Source: Sequoia sempervirens (taxonomy: Eukaryota > Streptophyta > Pinopsida > Cupressales > Cupressaceae). From it: DNA of 64,000 bases. The stretch spans positions 62,001 to 126,000 of the forward strand of contig VDFB02139063.1 of assembly GCA_007258455.2 (NCBI GenBank), given 5' to 3'. Made by a program: the position numbers and the translations under genes. Below, piece by piece: positions 24,121 to 35,604 of this stretch. The notes under the pieces were generated by a model, which saw only the letters and a program-made list of their open reading frames with translations, did not search any database and was not told the origin of the DNA. Position 1 is the stretch's first letter. Each line of letters opens with the position of its first letter.

Positions 24121-25443
24121 AGATGACTCTTTTCCTGATGAACATCTATTCTCTCTTAGTGTACAAATACCCTGGTATGCTGACATAGCCAATTACTTGG
24201 TTACAGGTAGAGTTCCTTCTCACTTCTCCCCAAAAGAGAAAAGGGCACTCATTGAAAAATATTTTCCTTTCTCTTGGATTGTTGGATGCTTGTTTTATAT
24301 TGGACTTGACCATGTCATGAGAAGATGTGTGAGAGAAGATGAGACATATGACATTTTGCATGCATGTTACAATGAACCATGTGGAGGACACTTTGCAGCC
24401 AAGAGGACAACCGTGAATGTTTTGAATATAGCATATTACTAGCCAACACTCCACAGGGATGTAGGAAGGTATACCAGAAAATGTGATAGATGTCAAAGAA
24501 TGGGAAAACCAACCGGATCTGATGAAATGCCACTTTTCCCTCATATATTAATCACACCCTTTGACAAGTGGGGATTGGATTTTGTGGGACCAATTGACCC
24601 TCCATCAAATGGTAAGTCTTATATATTGGTATGCACTGATTATGTAACAAAATGGGTAGAAATTAAGGCCATGAAGCATGCAAGAGATAACAAGGTTGCA
24701 AAGTTTCTTTATGAGGAGATTTTCACAAGACATGGAGTTCCAAGAGAAATAGTGACTGATCAAGGGCCACAATTCACATAAACTCTTGTTGCAGCACTAG
24801 TGAATGAGTACAATATAAGGCACATAAAGTCTACTCCTTATCACCCCCAAGCTAATGGCCAAGTTGAGGTGACCAACAGAGAAATTGAAACCATTCAAAC
24901 TAAAATGGTAGCTGTTCATAGAAAGGATTGGGCAAACAAATTACTAGAAGTTGTTTGGGCCTATAGGACAACCTAGCAAACAACTACAGGCTTCACCCCA
25001 TTTGAGTTGTTGTATGGAAAGACAACTATGATGCCAGTTGAATTTGAATATAAAACTTTGTGAACTGCAGTGGATTTAGGGATGGATATTTCTGAAGCAC
25101 AGATAGAAAGAATCATGCAGCTAAATGCTTTGGATGAGATAAGAAGAACAACCCTACAACATACAGAAGTAGTGCGAAATCAGAGGATCAAGTGGCATGA
25201 CAAATTTATCAAGGACAAGAAGTTCAAACCAAGAGATTCGGCCTTGCTCTATGATTCAAGATACTAGGACAATGCAGGAAAATTGCAGACAAGGTGGCTA
25301 GGACCATATGAAGTTGTTGAGGTCTTTCCTAATGGAGTTGTTCAGCTTACCACCATTGATCCTGCTAGGTTCAAATTACTTTTCAACGGTCATTGCCTCA
25401 GATTATACCATAAGCCAACTTCTAAAGAAGAGTTCCTATAGAA
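24120..25443 (+). pseudogene. Athila integrase (decayed)
   Basis: The zinc-binding part runs ILHACYNEPCGGHF to KCDRCQRMGK; the first zinc His is replaced by Tyr (CYNEP where CHxxP is usual). The catalytic core has WGLDFVGPI, VTDQGPQFT and GQVEVTNREIE, so all three DDE residues are still readable. The C-terminal part has LQTRWLGPYEVVEVFPNG. In-frame stops at about 24440, 24779, 24974, 25061 and 25265 inactivate it. The reading frame is unchanged throughout, showing decay by substitution rather than indels. No chromodomain follows, in line with Athila. Confidence 0.88.
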
Positions 25444-26390
25444 ATTCACCCAACACTCAGAGCTTCCTGCAGCCGAAGGTGGTGGACCTAGTGTCCCTCC
25501 TTCAACCTAATTGAGGTACGTACTTTTCATAATAAAGACTTTCACTTATGTGGAAGTCCATTTCTTCATCCATCCACCCATCCACCCATCCATTACCACC
25601 TTTATCTCTCTCTTCCATCACTTGATTCCACCTCACCTCATTCCATCTCATCTTCATTTATTGCTAAATTCATTCTCCAACAAGGCGAGTGTTACTTTAT
25701 CTGCGATCTTTGCAAAAAATCTTCCACACATTCAAGTATGTGCGCATTAATTGCTATCTTTAATCATCTCTTAAGCGTGTTCATTTAATCACTGTACATT
25801 AGTATAGGTATTCACATAAATGCCATCATTACCTGTCAATCACCACTCCCATTTCACATGTGTGGACACATGTCCAAATTTAGGTTGGGGGGAGGGGAAT
25901 GAAAAAAGATGCAAATATTTTATGAATTTATTGCCCATGTGTCAAATCATATTAAGCTACGTTAGAAATTTTAAAATGAGCTGATTTGAAATCCAAGTGA
26001 GAGAATGGCTTGCATGTGTGAAGTGACAATAACTGTAGCTACCATTTCTTCCTATCATAATTTCCCTTTATCACTCCTTTTCTTGCAATTATTTCCTTGT
26101 CGTAATCTTGAGTTGCAAGCAAAAAGGAAAAAAAGAAAGAAAGGAAATTTAGTCGACACTGGTACCAGAAATTTAGTAGGTTGGTCCTGGAATTCAGCAG
26201 ACACTATAGGGAAGTGCATTTGATTTTCAGATGGGAATTGCAAGAAAAAAAGGGAATTGCAAGAAAAGAAGTTGCAGAGCATTTGTTTGATTGTAGACAA
26301 TGGTAGGTGGGTTAATTCGAAACAAACCCACGGTGCATGATATTTTACTACAGGATGCACAATGCCTGGCCAAATTTCAAAACTGTGGAT
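25444..26390 (+). other. Spacer between Athila pol and ORF2
   Basis: About 950 bases without conserved coding sequence. Contains a purine-rich GGTTGGGGGGAGGGG at about 25883 and CATC/CACC-rich stretches near 25570. In Athila elements a non-coding spacer at this position is usual. Confidence 0.45.
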
Positions 26391-27240
26391 GAATAGATTA
26401 CTTTTTAAAGTTGGATGGTTTTGATGAAGGCATTGCCCTCAAATTTTCCCAGATGTTTTTAGAAGGAAAAGCCACAGTAAAAGGGTTAGAAGTTGTGGCA
26501 ACAAAGGAAAGAATTGCAGAGGTTACAGGGTTACCTGCTAATGGTGAAAATTACCCTACTTCCAGAGACACTAGGTCAGCCAGGGCTGAATTCATAGAGC
26601 CAAACGACCCCCCATTGAGCATAGATAAACAGGGTGCAAAGAGAATGTCTTTGCCCGAGCCATGGAAGAAGATAGCTGTGTATGTTATCAAATACATCAC
26701 TTGTGAGGGTTGCCAGTCAAATTTTCATTTTGTCCACTTCAAGCTTTTGAATCACATGAGGCACGAAAGGAAGATGAATATGCCCAACGTGTTGTACAAT
26801 CTTCTCTCAATCATGGCGGCTAAGACCCAAAAAGATAGGGATAATTTTGTTTCCCACCATTGCTTGATTAAATTGCTAGTTGAAAAGTCTCTGCATGATG
26901 TATCTAGGATGACTTTGGAAGAGTTTATAAATGTTGATCAAATTAGACCTGAGCACTTGCAACCTAGGTGTTAGTGACCCAAATCTGCACCCTAATGCCA
27001 AGTTGTGAATGAACTTAGCAAGTTTGTATGTAACATGGGACTGCTTTCAGGCTATGGGTGTCCTATTTGAAAAGCAGACCTCCGGATTATGGGCCGAATT
27101 CCCCTTTTGATGGTGTCACCTAAACTATTCCTTGCTGGGAAAAGGGGAAAAAGAAGCATGAAAAGAAAACTAATCCCTATGGTGATGCACCTAATGTGTT
27201 TTGCTCAAATTTACACAGCTGCTTTTACACACAGGAATGA
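26391..27240 (+). pseudogene. Athila ORF2-like protein (plant transposon protein of unknown function), nearly open
   Basis: An open stretch from about 26400 to 26974 carries LDGFDEGIALKFSQMF, RIAEVTGLPANGENYP, LPEPWKKIAVYVIKYITCEG and HFKLLNHMRHERKMNMP. I recall this layout from a plant transposon protein found downstream of pol in Athila-like elements; its role is unknown, and the position is where env-like genes sit. After the stop at 26974, YVTWDCFRLWVSYLKS and a Lys-rich tail continue to about 27230. A diverged homologue lies on the minus strand at 55410-55775. The frame is better kept than the pol region next to it. Confidence 0.6.
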
Positions 27241-29730
27241 TCAACAAATTAATAGTGGCTTACACAACTCAAAACTTCATATGTCTTTGCATTAGTATTT
27301 CATAACAAGGCTAAAAATGTCAAGGACAACATCTAGAAGGAAGAAAAATACATCTTCACAACTTAGGCTCTACCCTGAACTAACTCAACACATGTTATGA
27401 CCTACAAGTTCATATTAACTGCATAAAGGAAAATAAAACAAGACAAAATCAAAGGGAAAACAATTCTGCCATAAGATTTCATCAACCATTTCTAAAACTT
27501 TCACAATAAAACAACATAATGAGAAGGTAAAATATATTAACTTATTGATCAAAAAGGTGTTACACTGATGCATAAGTCTACAAATCTGAGTTACAATGCT
27601 ATCATATGCCTGAAAAAGAACTCCAAAAAAGCTACAATGCCTGCAGGAAGAAAGAAAAGAACTCCCTAAAACTTCAGTTTCAAGATACTTAAGCAATTCT
27701 CCAAGCAACTACCCACACAAGTCCTTCTAGAAACCCTAGGTCGGATGAAGCACAAAAGCCAAAATGGAAGCTTCCAAAATCACTCCAAAAGTCCTCCAAA
27801 TGTAGAAAAGTAAAGCTAAGTCCAAGGTCACACTGAAGGTGTGACAAAATAGCCTCCAAAACAGTCATTCCTCTCCAAAACAATCAAACACTGCTCTCAC
27901 ACTTTCTCCATGTTGCAAGTCATCACCTTTTCCCACATGTTTCCAACTAGCCGAGTCACACTTTTGGTGTGTTTGCAAAGGCACGTGACTTTAATTGAAC
28001 CTCCTTTGACTTATGCAATCAACACATGTCTTCTTTCAACTTTGCATTTAAAATAACATTTAATTAAATGGTTTATAATCACACCATTTAACAAATGCTT
28101 TACATTTGAAATAATGCAAAAAGAAAGCTCAAACAATGCCCTCTATGATTTGGTCTCCAAATCATAGGTTCAATTACACTCAATTTTGAAAATCAAGCCC
28201 CCCCCAATCTTGCCTTACATACAACACTATTACTTTACATTTAATTATAACATTTGTAATTCAGTGGTTTATAAATTACCACTTAATTAAAATGTTTTCA
28301 CATTTTTAAAAGAACAATGCAAAATAAAAAGAGGGCTTGGCCTATGTGGTAGATCACAATGCAAGAGGCATAAGTCTTGAAAGACCCCTATTGTAAATGG
28401 CAAGTATGAAAGGGCATATGGCATATTTCACATGTTTCATATTGAAACACTTAGCAATTTTGTAACAAGGCAGAAAGACAAAGGCATGAAATGCCTAAGT
28501 CATGGCGTTCGACCCCACTTTGCAATTTAATGTGTGTTTCATTTTTTGAAATAATGGGAAGAAATCCCACTAGCCTCCAAAGAAGGGTCAAACCCTAATC
28601 ATCAAAAGATGAAAAAATGTTGAAAAAGGCATCATTTTTCCATCAATCACTTTAGAAACATCCTTCTGGCTGCTAGGGTTTCAATGAATGCACTATTGAT
28701 GGTTTTGATGGCTGATTCTGAAGAACGCTTTTGTGATTTCTCCATTGGAAACAACAGGTAATGCATTTTTTGCATCAAAATCTGGGTTCTTTACACTTTT
28801 TTGGAGCCATTTCATGCATTTTAGGCCGTGACTTGTAGCATTTTCTTATTATTTTGTTCACTCTTCTCCTTCCTATTGTTACTTCTCCATTCAACTGCCA
28901 TGAAAAGCTTTAAATGAATCTTTCTGTGGAGAGACAAAGCTTCGAATATTGCAAAAATTGAGCAAAAGCTCCAAGTAAGCATTCAATCGACTCCATTTAT
29001 TCTGATTTTGAGAAAAAGAGCTCATTTCGAGCCTTCATCTTTGAAGAATAAAGCAAGAATGTGGTTTTTCTTCTGCATTTTAGAAGTTGAATCTAAAAAA
29101 TCAACAATGTATTTTGTGATTTTGAAGAACCCATTGCTTTTGAGCTGTGACCATTGAAATAATGAAATAGGGTTTTTTTTTGGTTTTTTGTTACTTTTGT
29201 CTTTTTGTAGAATGCCTCCCTAAGGTATTTCATTTAATTCCTTTGTATTTTGTGTTTACCACATAAACCCCAAGTGGGTTTTTTGACCTTGAAGAAAACA
29301 ATACTGTTGGTTGTGGCCATGGAAAGAGAGCTCTTTTTTTTTTTTGTAAAGAAAACAATAAGGATCTATGCTTTTTCTCTTTCCCTATGAAAACCATCTC
29401 TACTGAAAGATAATAATATGAATGAGATTTCATGAGAGGGAAGTCGGCTGAAAAAAGAACTCAGCCAAAAGTTTCTACAAGAAAAGCTCCCCTTTGTGTT
29501 TCATTAGCTCAAGCTCAACTGAGGATATCATGGCTCGACCCTTTTTCTGTTGCCCTTTGGTTGACTGCTTTCCTCAATAGCTCCAATTTCTTGGATGCTT
29601 ACTCCAGTAGGAAAAGTGTATGAAAATGAAAGTGAACGACAACTTCCACCTATCCTTGATGACCCACTATTCACAGATCATCTTGAAAATGACCTTGACT
29701 GCCAACCCTACCAACAACCTTAGAATTATC
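27241..29730. other. Non-coding stretch, possibly LTR-derived, no gene assigned
   Basis: About 2.5 kb. The minus strand of 27400-28000 has the look of an LTR R-U5 region (GATAGCATTGTAACTCAG, TTTTATTGTGAAAG) but I could not fix its edges. A GTAATGC...TTTGTAG interval at about 28758-29210 resembles an intron. A 63-codon open frame at 29432-29623 has no known motif. No 3' LTR of the Athila element was found here. Confidence 0.35.
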
Positions 29731-30544
29731 CTAATTCATTTCCAATTCATCTGGATCATTTACATTTTGTTCTTTTGAAGAACGATGTCTTGATAACTTA
29801 GGAACCTCCCTCCCATTGCCAATAGAACTATCAGAATCCAATGGGATAAAAAAATTCTCTTCTCCTAAAATGTCATGATGTGAGTTTTGGACTGACTGAT
29901 AACTCTTGCTACTAGTTTCCAATGAATCCATCTTTGTGTCTTCTCTTACAAATATAATGTCACGTTTCTTAAGATGTAATTTTTTGGAAATAGCATCGAA
30001 CCACACTTCTGATACACAATCAATTCACCATATTTGCCACCGGGTCATTCCAAAATTGCTCTTTTTTCAGGAATTCTTTTGAATTGAGGGATGCATCATC
30101 AAGCTTTCCTTGACTGATAAAATAAAGCACCTTTTCCAATTGTATACTAGGGTGAAGCTTCTTGTAAATAGCATGTTTTGGATTAGGTTGCTTCTTCCAC
30201 AAAAGCTAAAAAAGATGAATGAAAATTTCTTTCATTCCCTTGGTCACCCTCAATCTGCCTAGGCATCTCCATAGCAGCCTATTGCATTTTCATAGAATGT
30301 TCTTAGACTCTATTCCTTGCATACTCTAAAAGGTCATTTCCAATAAAGAGTCATGCATTCCATATCCATCATATCCATTGAGAACGACTGTCATGTGAAC
30401 CTTCCTTATCTTGAACTCCCTAAGCAACCTCCAAATTGACATGGAATTAGGAACAAAATAAGCAGGCTTGTGTGAAAGATGACCAACTGTTAACCTTTCC
30501 AAAAAAATTTCCTGAAACTTCTCTTGACTAAGTTGAAGGTGCAA
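29731..30544 (-). pseudogene. Host-like pseudogene, unrecognised; weak resemblance to plant TAF1A-like Pol I factor
   Basis: A minus-strand frame runs from 30544 to 30020 with only three internal stops (near 30324, 30285 and 30207) and no frameshift. It includes SIWRLLREFKIRKVH, LEKVLYFISQGKLDDA and QFWNDPVANMVN. After a frameshift, VWFDAISKKLHLKK and an acidic, Ser-rich tail follow to 29731. The order 'LE..L..I.QG...DA...........DPV.NM......W..AI.K...L' reminds me of plant TAF1A-like proteins of the RNA polymerase I selectivity factor. That link is from memory and weak. No introns are visible across at least 800 bp, which would suit a processed copy. It lies between the Athila and Tat elements. 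Confidence 0.4.
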
Positions 30545-32476
30545 GATTCATGAATTTGATAATTTTTTTGCATTTTATGATGATGAACATCATGAATATC
30601 TATTTTTGACTTTGAATATGAAACCATTGTTACTGTACTTGCCATACTTGGATAATGGTTTCCACTTGCTGCTTTTGAGGGCAATGATGACCACCTTTGT
30701 TATTATTTGGCTCTTGGCTGCAGATAGAATTTGTAAAGCATTTCTAAGAAAAACTTCCCTTTCTGAGATAGTTGTCCTTAACTATTCTAAACTATGGATG
30801 GTGACTATTGAAATCTGAATTTCAATCTCCTCACACATGCCCTCAACCAAGGTAGATATAATGTAATATGATGGTTTCCTTCTTTCCTAACCATTGTGCA
30901 CTTAAATCACTATCATGTTGTGATATCGCCGCTATCATGAAGTTTCATGAATCATTCATGCTTGATGGTTACCTTGAATAGTATGGATGTCTTTGTGAGC
31001 TTATGGCTACCTTGGCATCTTAGTGCTTTATTGTTACAAGAGATTCTTTGCAACGAGACAGTGTTCTATATTTGTTATAGCATGAGTTGTTTTCTTGATA
31101 AATCTTGCTCCTTTTATCTCAATTTGCGTCTTGTTACTTTGTGAAAATTGTTTTTTTGCAGATTGTTGCCATCCCAACATAGATGCTTTTATGATGCTTT
31201 CCACTTCATAGGTATTATTGCAGTGTAAATAGCTATCACCTCTATCCCTAGATTTAGTTTTTCCCCTCTGTAATGAACTACACTTTGTGATCTTCTTGGA
31301 CAAGTAGACTGTCCTTTTGCATTCTTCAATGATGTATCTAAAGGGCATAACTTTCTCTTGGTACCTTGATTGTCACTACCTATGAAAAGAGATTATAGTA
31401 TAGACTATCTTCATTGTATTATTGGCATGTTTTGAAACTTATTGTCTCCTACTCATTTATGAGTGCACTCTCTGTCATGATAGGTAGAGGACATCATTGA
31501 TAAGCATATGCTCCCTTATGATTTTGGCCATTTACTATCCTCACATCATGCCTCTTGCTATTATGATAGTCATGACTTCCCACTTGGTCTTTTATTGTGC
31601 ATCTGTTGATTAGAGGATTGTCTTCTTGTTGCATCACAAGTCATGACTACCCACTTACTTGTAGTTGTCCTATTCACAACATGTAGCATGCATCCTTCTT
31701 TAGGACTGTCCCAACCTTCATGGCTTCCATAACAATGCTTTTTGTCCCACATGTATTTGTTATCTGATCTCCACAACATTTTTTTACCTTTTGATCGTGT
31801 GTAACACATAATTTTCTCCCCACTTGGATCCTAGTGGGTAGATACATGTCCCCTATGTCGGTGACCTAAAAGCTCATCGTCCTATGTGATGTGTGGCTGT
31901 CCAATAGAGTCAAGGTGAGAGGGACCATGACAATACTTTGGATTTCTCTCTTATTATTTAAGAGATGCATAATTGAACTTGATGCATCTTTTGAATATGA
32001 TAATGAAAGTTGATCAACTGGTGTGATTCCATATTGATTCAATGCATTAATAATAGGTAAATATTTGATCAAGTTGCTCAATTTCCTATTTCTCTCAAAG
32101 CATGCTGAGCTCTACCCTCGTGGGAGCCACATTTATCCCACATCTTGTATTTAATCTTAATTAGAATAGTAACCAGACTTGTCCTAAATCTGCATAAGAA
32201 GCAAACAAGTTAGAAAAATAGATGCATATTTTGGATGTGTTTGATGACTTTGTTGTTTTCCAAGACATCCAAGGTTTGCATGCTTATTTAATGCACTTAT
32301 GGATCAATTTATGCATGCATAGGTAGGTGTGTATGTAAGGATTGAGATCTTTCATTGCTTAGAGCATCGCTCTAATATCATTATTTTTTTAGATGCAAGA
32401 GCTAGGAGCACTACGAAGTTGAGAAGGACACAAGCAGCTTGGGGCAGCAGCAGGAGGGAAAGAGGGAAAATTTACA
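30545..32476. other. Intergenic stretch, no gene recognised
   Basis: About 1.9 kb between the pseudogene and the Tat fragment. Short open frames on both strands carry no known motif. Positions 30545-30830 may still belong to the N-terminal part of the neighbouring pseudogene. Confidence 0.35.
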
Positions 32477-32567
32477 ACTAGTCATTCTCAGGAAATGACT
32501 AGTCTCCATTCTTCTATGCACATTGTGTTTTTACTTATTCATGTCATTCTCAGGAAATGACTAGTCT
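32477..32567. repeat. Repeated hairpin motif at the broken 5' edge of the Tat fragment
   Basis: ACTAGTCATT, a 7-base loop CTCAGGA, then AATGACTAGT (32477-32503) is a perfect 10-bp inverted repeat. A 25-base part of the same motif recurs at 32543-32567 in direct orientation. Recognisable Tat pol sequence starts straight after the second copy. Confidence 0.8.
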
Positions 32568-33110
32568 ACCTTTCACACATCTCCTACATAAGAAGGTTCC
32601 TTTTAGATGGGATGACAAATGTGAGACGGCGTTTCAACAAATCAAAAAGTACCTGATGAACCCACCAGTTCTAGTACCGCCAAATCCAGACAAACCATTG
32701 ATCTTGTACATTGCCGCAACAGAGACATCCTTGGGTGCATTGCTAGCACAAGAAAACCATATAGGGAAAGAACGTACAATCTATTATATCAGTCGAACAT
32801 TAACAGGGCATGAACTCAACTACACTTTCATTGAGAAGGCTTGCCTAGCAGTGGTCTTTGCTTCACAAAAGTTTCGACACTAGATGTTAACTCATACAAT
32901 TAATCTTATTGCAAAGATTGATCCACTCAAGTATCTATTAAGCAAGGCTACATTGGCAGGAAGGCTAGCAAAATGGGTTATGATTTTAAGTGAATTTGAC
33001 ATCCATTATATTGATCTCAAGGCAATCAAAGGACAAGTTATTGCTGATCAACTAGCTGAAGCACCACTACATGTAGAGCATCCCATGCACATTGAATTTC
33101 CAGATGCTGA
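32557..33110 (+). pseudogene. Tat-lineage RT end and first RNase H (5'-truncated)
   Basis: The fragment opens with FTHLLHKKVPFRWDDKCETA, the linker between reverse transcriptase and RNase H in gypsy elements. It continues with LILYIAATETSLGALLAQ, RTIYYISRTLTGHELNYT and AKWVMILSEFDIHYIDLKAI. The usual first catalytic Asp of RNase H is Glu here (AATE), in keeping with the degenerate first RNase H known in Tat elements. One stop (TAG at 32881) breaks the frame. Gag, protease and most of the RT are missing to the left. Confidence 0.85.
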
Positions 33111-33560
33111 TGTCTTCAACGCCGAATCAAAACAACCATGGTTTTTATATTTTGATGGCTCTTTTACCCAACATGGATCAGGGGTAGGCACACTCTTTGT
33201 TACCCCTCAAGGTAATACCATTCCTCGGTCATACAGGCTAATGTTTTCATGCACCAACAATGTAGCCGAATATGAAGCCTTAATCACCGAACTGAAGATT
33301 GCATTGGAATGGAGGATCACTGAACTACAGGTCTATGGTGATTCACAGTTAGTCATTAATCAAATCAATGATGATTATCATGACAAACTGTTGCCATATA
33401 AAAATATGGTTGATGACTTCAATAAGTACTTTGTGGACATCAAATTCACACAAATTCCAAGACTGGATAATAAAGTAGCCGACGCCATGGCCACGATCGC
33501 ATCATTGCTACAACTCCCAGAAACTCAGGCTCGCTATGAATTTCTAGTGGAACAATCATT
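33111..33560 (+). pseudogene. Tat second (archaeal-type) RNase H
   Basis: WFLYFDGSFTQHGSGVG, NNVAEYEALI, VYGDSQLVINQI and RLDNKVADAMATIAS give the four acidic positions Asp-Glu-Asp-Asp, all intact. A second RNase H of this type after the first is the hallmark of the Tat/Ogre lineage. This stretch is fully open and in the same frame as the integrase that follows (uninterrupted 32884-34239). Confidence 0.88.
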
Positions 33561-34881
33561 TGTACCTGCTTACGACACTCCTAAAAGCCAAATCATTTGC
33601 CACTTGGTGGGATCCGATTCACCTTGGTATGGAAAAATCTATGCCTACCTCAAAGACGACATCTTACCACTTGATTTATCCCGTAACCAAAAGCGAAACT
33701 TTATCCGCCAATCCTCTCGCTACACTCTTATCGCCGAAACCCTTTATCGTCGTGGTCTTGATGGTACTCTACTTCGATGTCTTGAACGTGATGAATCTGA
33801 CAAAGCTTTACAAGAAGTTCATGGTGGCATTTGTGGTACTCATTCAAGTGGAATAACCTTATCCAAGAAATTGATTAGAATGGGTTACTATTGGCCTACA
33901 ATGGAGAGGGAATCCTTCACTTTTATTAAAATGTGCTCAAAATGCCAGATTCATGGGAATCTCATTCACGCTCCTGCACAAGAACTTCAACCATTTACAC
34001 CAACCTGGCCATTCTCTCAATGGGGGTTAGATTTAGTTGGAAAAATTCATCCTTCCTCATCAAATGGACACAAGTTCATCATCACAGCAACAGAGTATTT
34101 TACCAAGTGGATTGAGGTAGTACCTCTCACTAAAGTCACTGGCAAACAGATCTCATCTTTTATACTCAACTATCTCATTTGTCGGTATGGCATTCCCACC
34201 TCTATCATCACAGATAATGGACGACTATTCAAGAATTAGGATGTTGACGAACTCTGTGAGCGATTTCATATTCAACACAGATATTCAACACCTTATTATT
34301 CACAAGGGAATGGCCAAGCAGAGGCCTCAAATAAAACAATATTGAAAATTTTGAAGAAGACTGTGAATGATGTAGGGAAAGATTGGCACATTCAACTCAA
34401 TCCCGCATTATGGGCCTATAGAACTAGCATCCGAATGCCAACAGGAGCCACACCATTTGCTCTGGTCTATGGAGCAGAGGCTATACTTCCTCTAGAAGTT
34501 GAGATTCCCTCTCTCAGAGTATCGCTAAAAGGCCTCACAACAGATGATGAATATAGAGTTTCTCGACTACAAGAGCTCGAACTCCTAGATGAAAAGAGAC
34601 AAAGAGCAGCTGATCATTTGAAAGCATATCAACATATGATGTCTCATAGCTATAATCACAGAGTCAAGTCGCGTACTTTTCAAATTGGTGATCTAGTTCT
34701 GAAAGAAAATCCATGAAACTAGCAAGATAGAGAAAAGAAAGGCAAGTTTAAACCAAATTGGCTAGGTCGTTATGTGGTTATCGCAGTCTACGGTTTAGGA
34801 GCCTACAAGCTATCAATGCCAGAAGGGGATCTGTTTGATGAACCCATCAACAACATGCACTTGAAGAAATATTACGTCTGA
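33561..34881 (+). pseudogene. Tat integrase (four stops in whole pol fragment)
   Basis: The zinc finger reads LQEVHGGICGTHSSG to MCSKCQIHG (HHCC intact). The core has WGLDLVGKIHP, SIITDNGRLF and GQAEASNKTIL, so DDE is complete. The C-terminal part includes RTSIRMPTGATPFALVYGAE, FQIGDLVLKENP and LGRYVVIAVYGLGAYKL. Stops occur at 34237 and twice near 34715-34725; the natural end is the TGA at about 34879. There are no frameshifts. With so few stops over 2.3 kb this is much younger than the Athila element. Confidence 0.88.
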
Positions 34882-34887
34882 AACAGT

Positions 34888-35104
34888 TAGCAAACAACAG
34901 AAAAGGTCCTGAAAAAATCCAAAAAACAGCAGAAAAGGTCCTGAAAAAAATCCAAAAACAGTAGAAAAGGTCCTGAAAAAATCCAAAAACAGCAGAAAAG
35001 GTCCTGAAAAAATCCAAAAACAGCAAAAAAGGTCTTGAAAAAAATCCAAAAATAGCAGAAAAGGTCCTGAAGAAACACAAACAACAACATAAAAAGTCCT
35101 GGAA
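34888..35104 (+). repeat. 31-33 bp tandem repeat (about seven units) after Tat integrase
   Basis: Units of the type CAGCAGAAAAGGTCCTGAAA plus AAATCCAAAAA are repeated about seven times, the last two more diverged. It begins just past the end of integrase. Tandem repeats in the 3' untranslated part of Tat elements are known and have been linked to the birth of satellite DNA. Minus-strand open frames rich in Phe/Leu across it are artefacts. Confidence 0.92.
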
Positions 35105-35600
35105 AAATGGTTGCCCTGGTGAAAACCTGGCAAATAGACATCTTGGTAACAAGAAAAATAAAAATAAAAATTGTCATAGGGTACAAACCTGGCGACAGGC
35201 AGTTTATTGACAGGAAAAATGCAATAAAAACAAGTAGTGAAAATCTGGCAAACAGACGCTATTTGTAGCTCTCCATCTATTAGTTCATACTCTGCACTTG
35301 GCTTCTCAGCCTTCATTTCATGCATCTTTCCTTCATCTTAGGGTCATACCAGCATCATGCTACCATCATTTTCCTAGAGCGATAACTTCCTACCATGGCT
35401 TGATTATTGTACATATTCATTTCGGCAAGTTGTGACAATACTGGGGGCAACTGTTGACATACTGGGGGCAATCAACTTTCAAGGTTTTACCGAAACAGCC
35501 GGACAATGACATCAAACCCAATCATGCGAACAAACAATCAAATCATACGAACAAACTATCCAATCATTAATACATGTCACACCAGTTTTTAGCTAGGTAC
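35105..35600 (+). other. Tat 3' untranslated region, first part
   Basis: Non-coding. A 15-base block, ACTGGGGGCAA with flanks, occurs twice about 23 bp apart (35439 and 35460), the second inside TGTTGACATACTGGGGGC. This looks like a polypurine tract plus LTR start, but comparison of the LTRs (see 38266) favours the later position. Confidence 0.5.
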
Positions 35601-35604
35601 CATA

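Noticed and set aside
24146..24544. Minus-strand open frames opposite integrase
   Set aside because: Shadows of the clearly homologous plus-strand integrase.
34813..35325. Long minus-strand Phe/Leu-rich open frames
   Set aside because: Translation of the 31-33 bp tandem repeat; no start context or known domain.
35452..35600. TGTTGACATACTGGGGGC after a G-rich tract as the start of the Tat 3' LTR
   Set aside because: The related solo LTR at 45954-46741 shares its start with 38266 (AAAATTGGTCAT) and not with 35452, so the later position is preferred.
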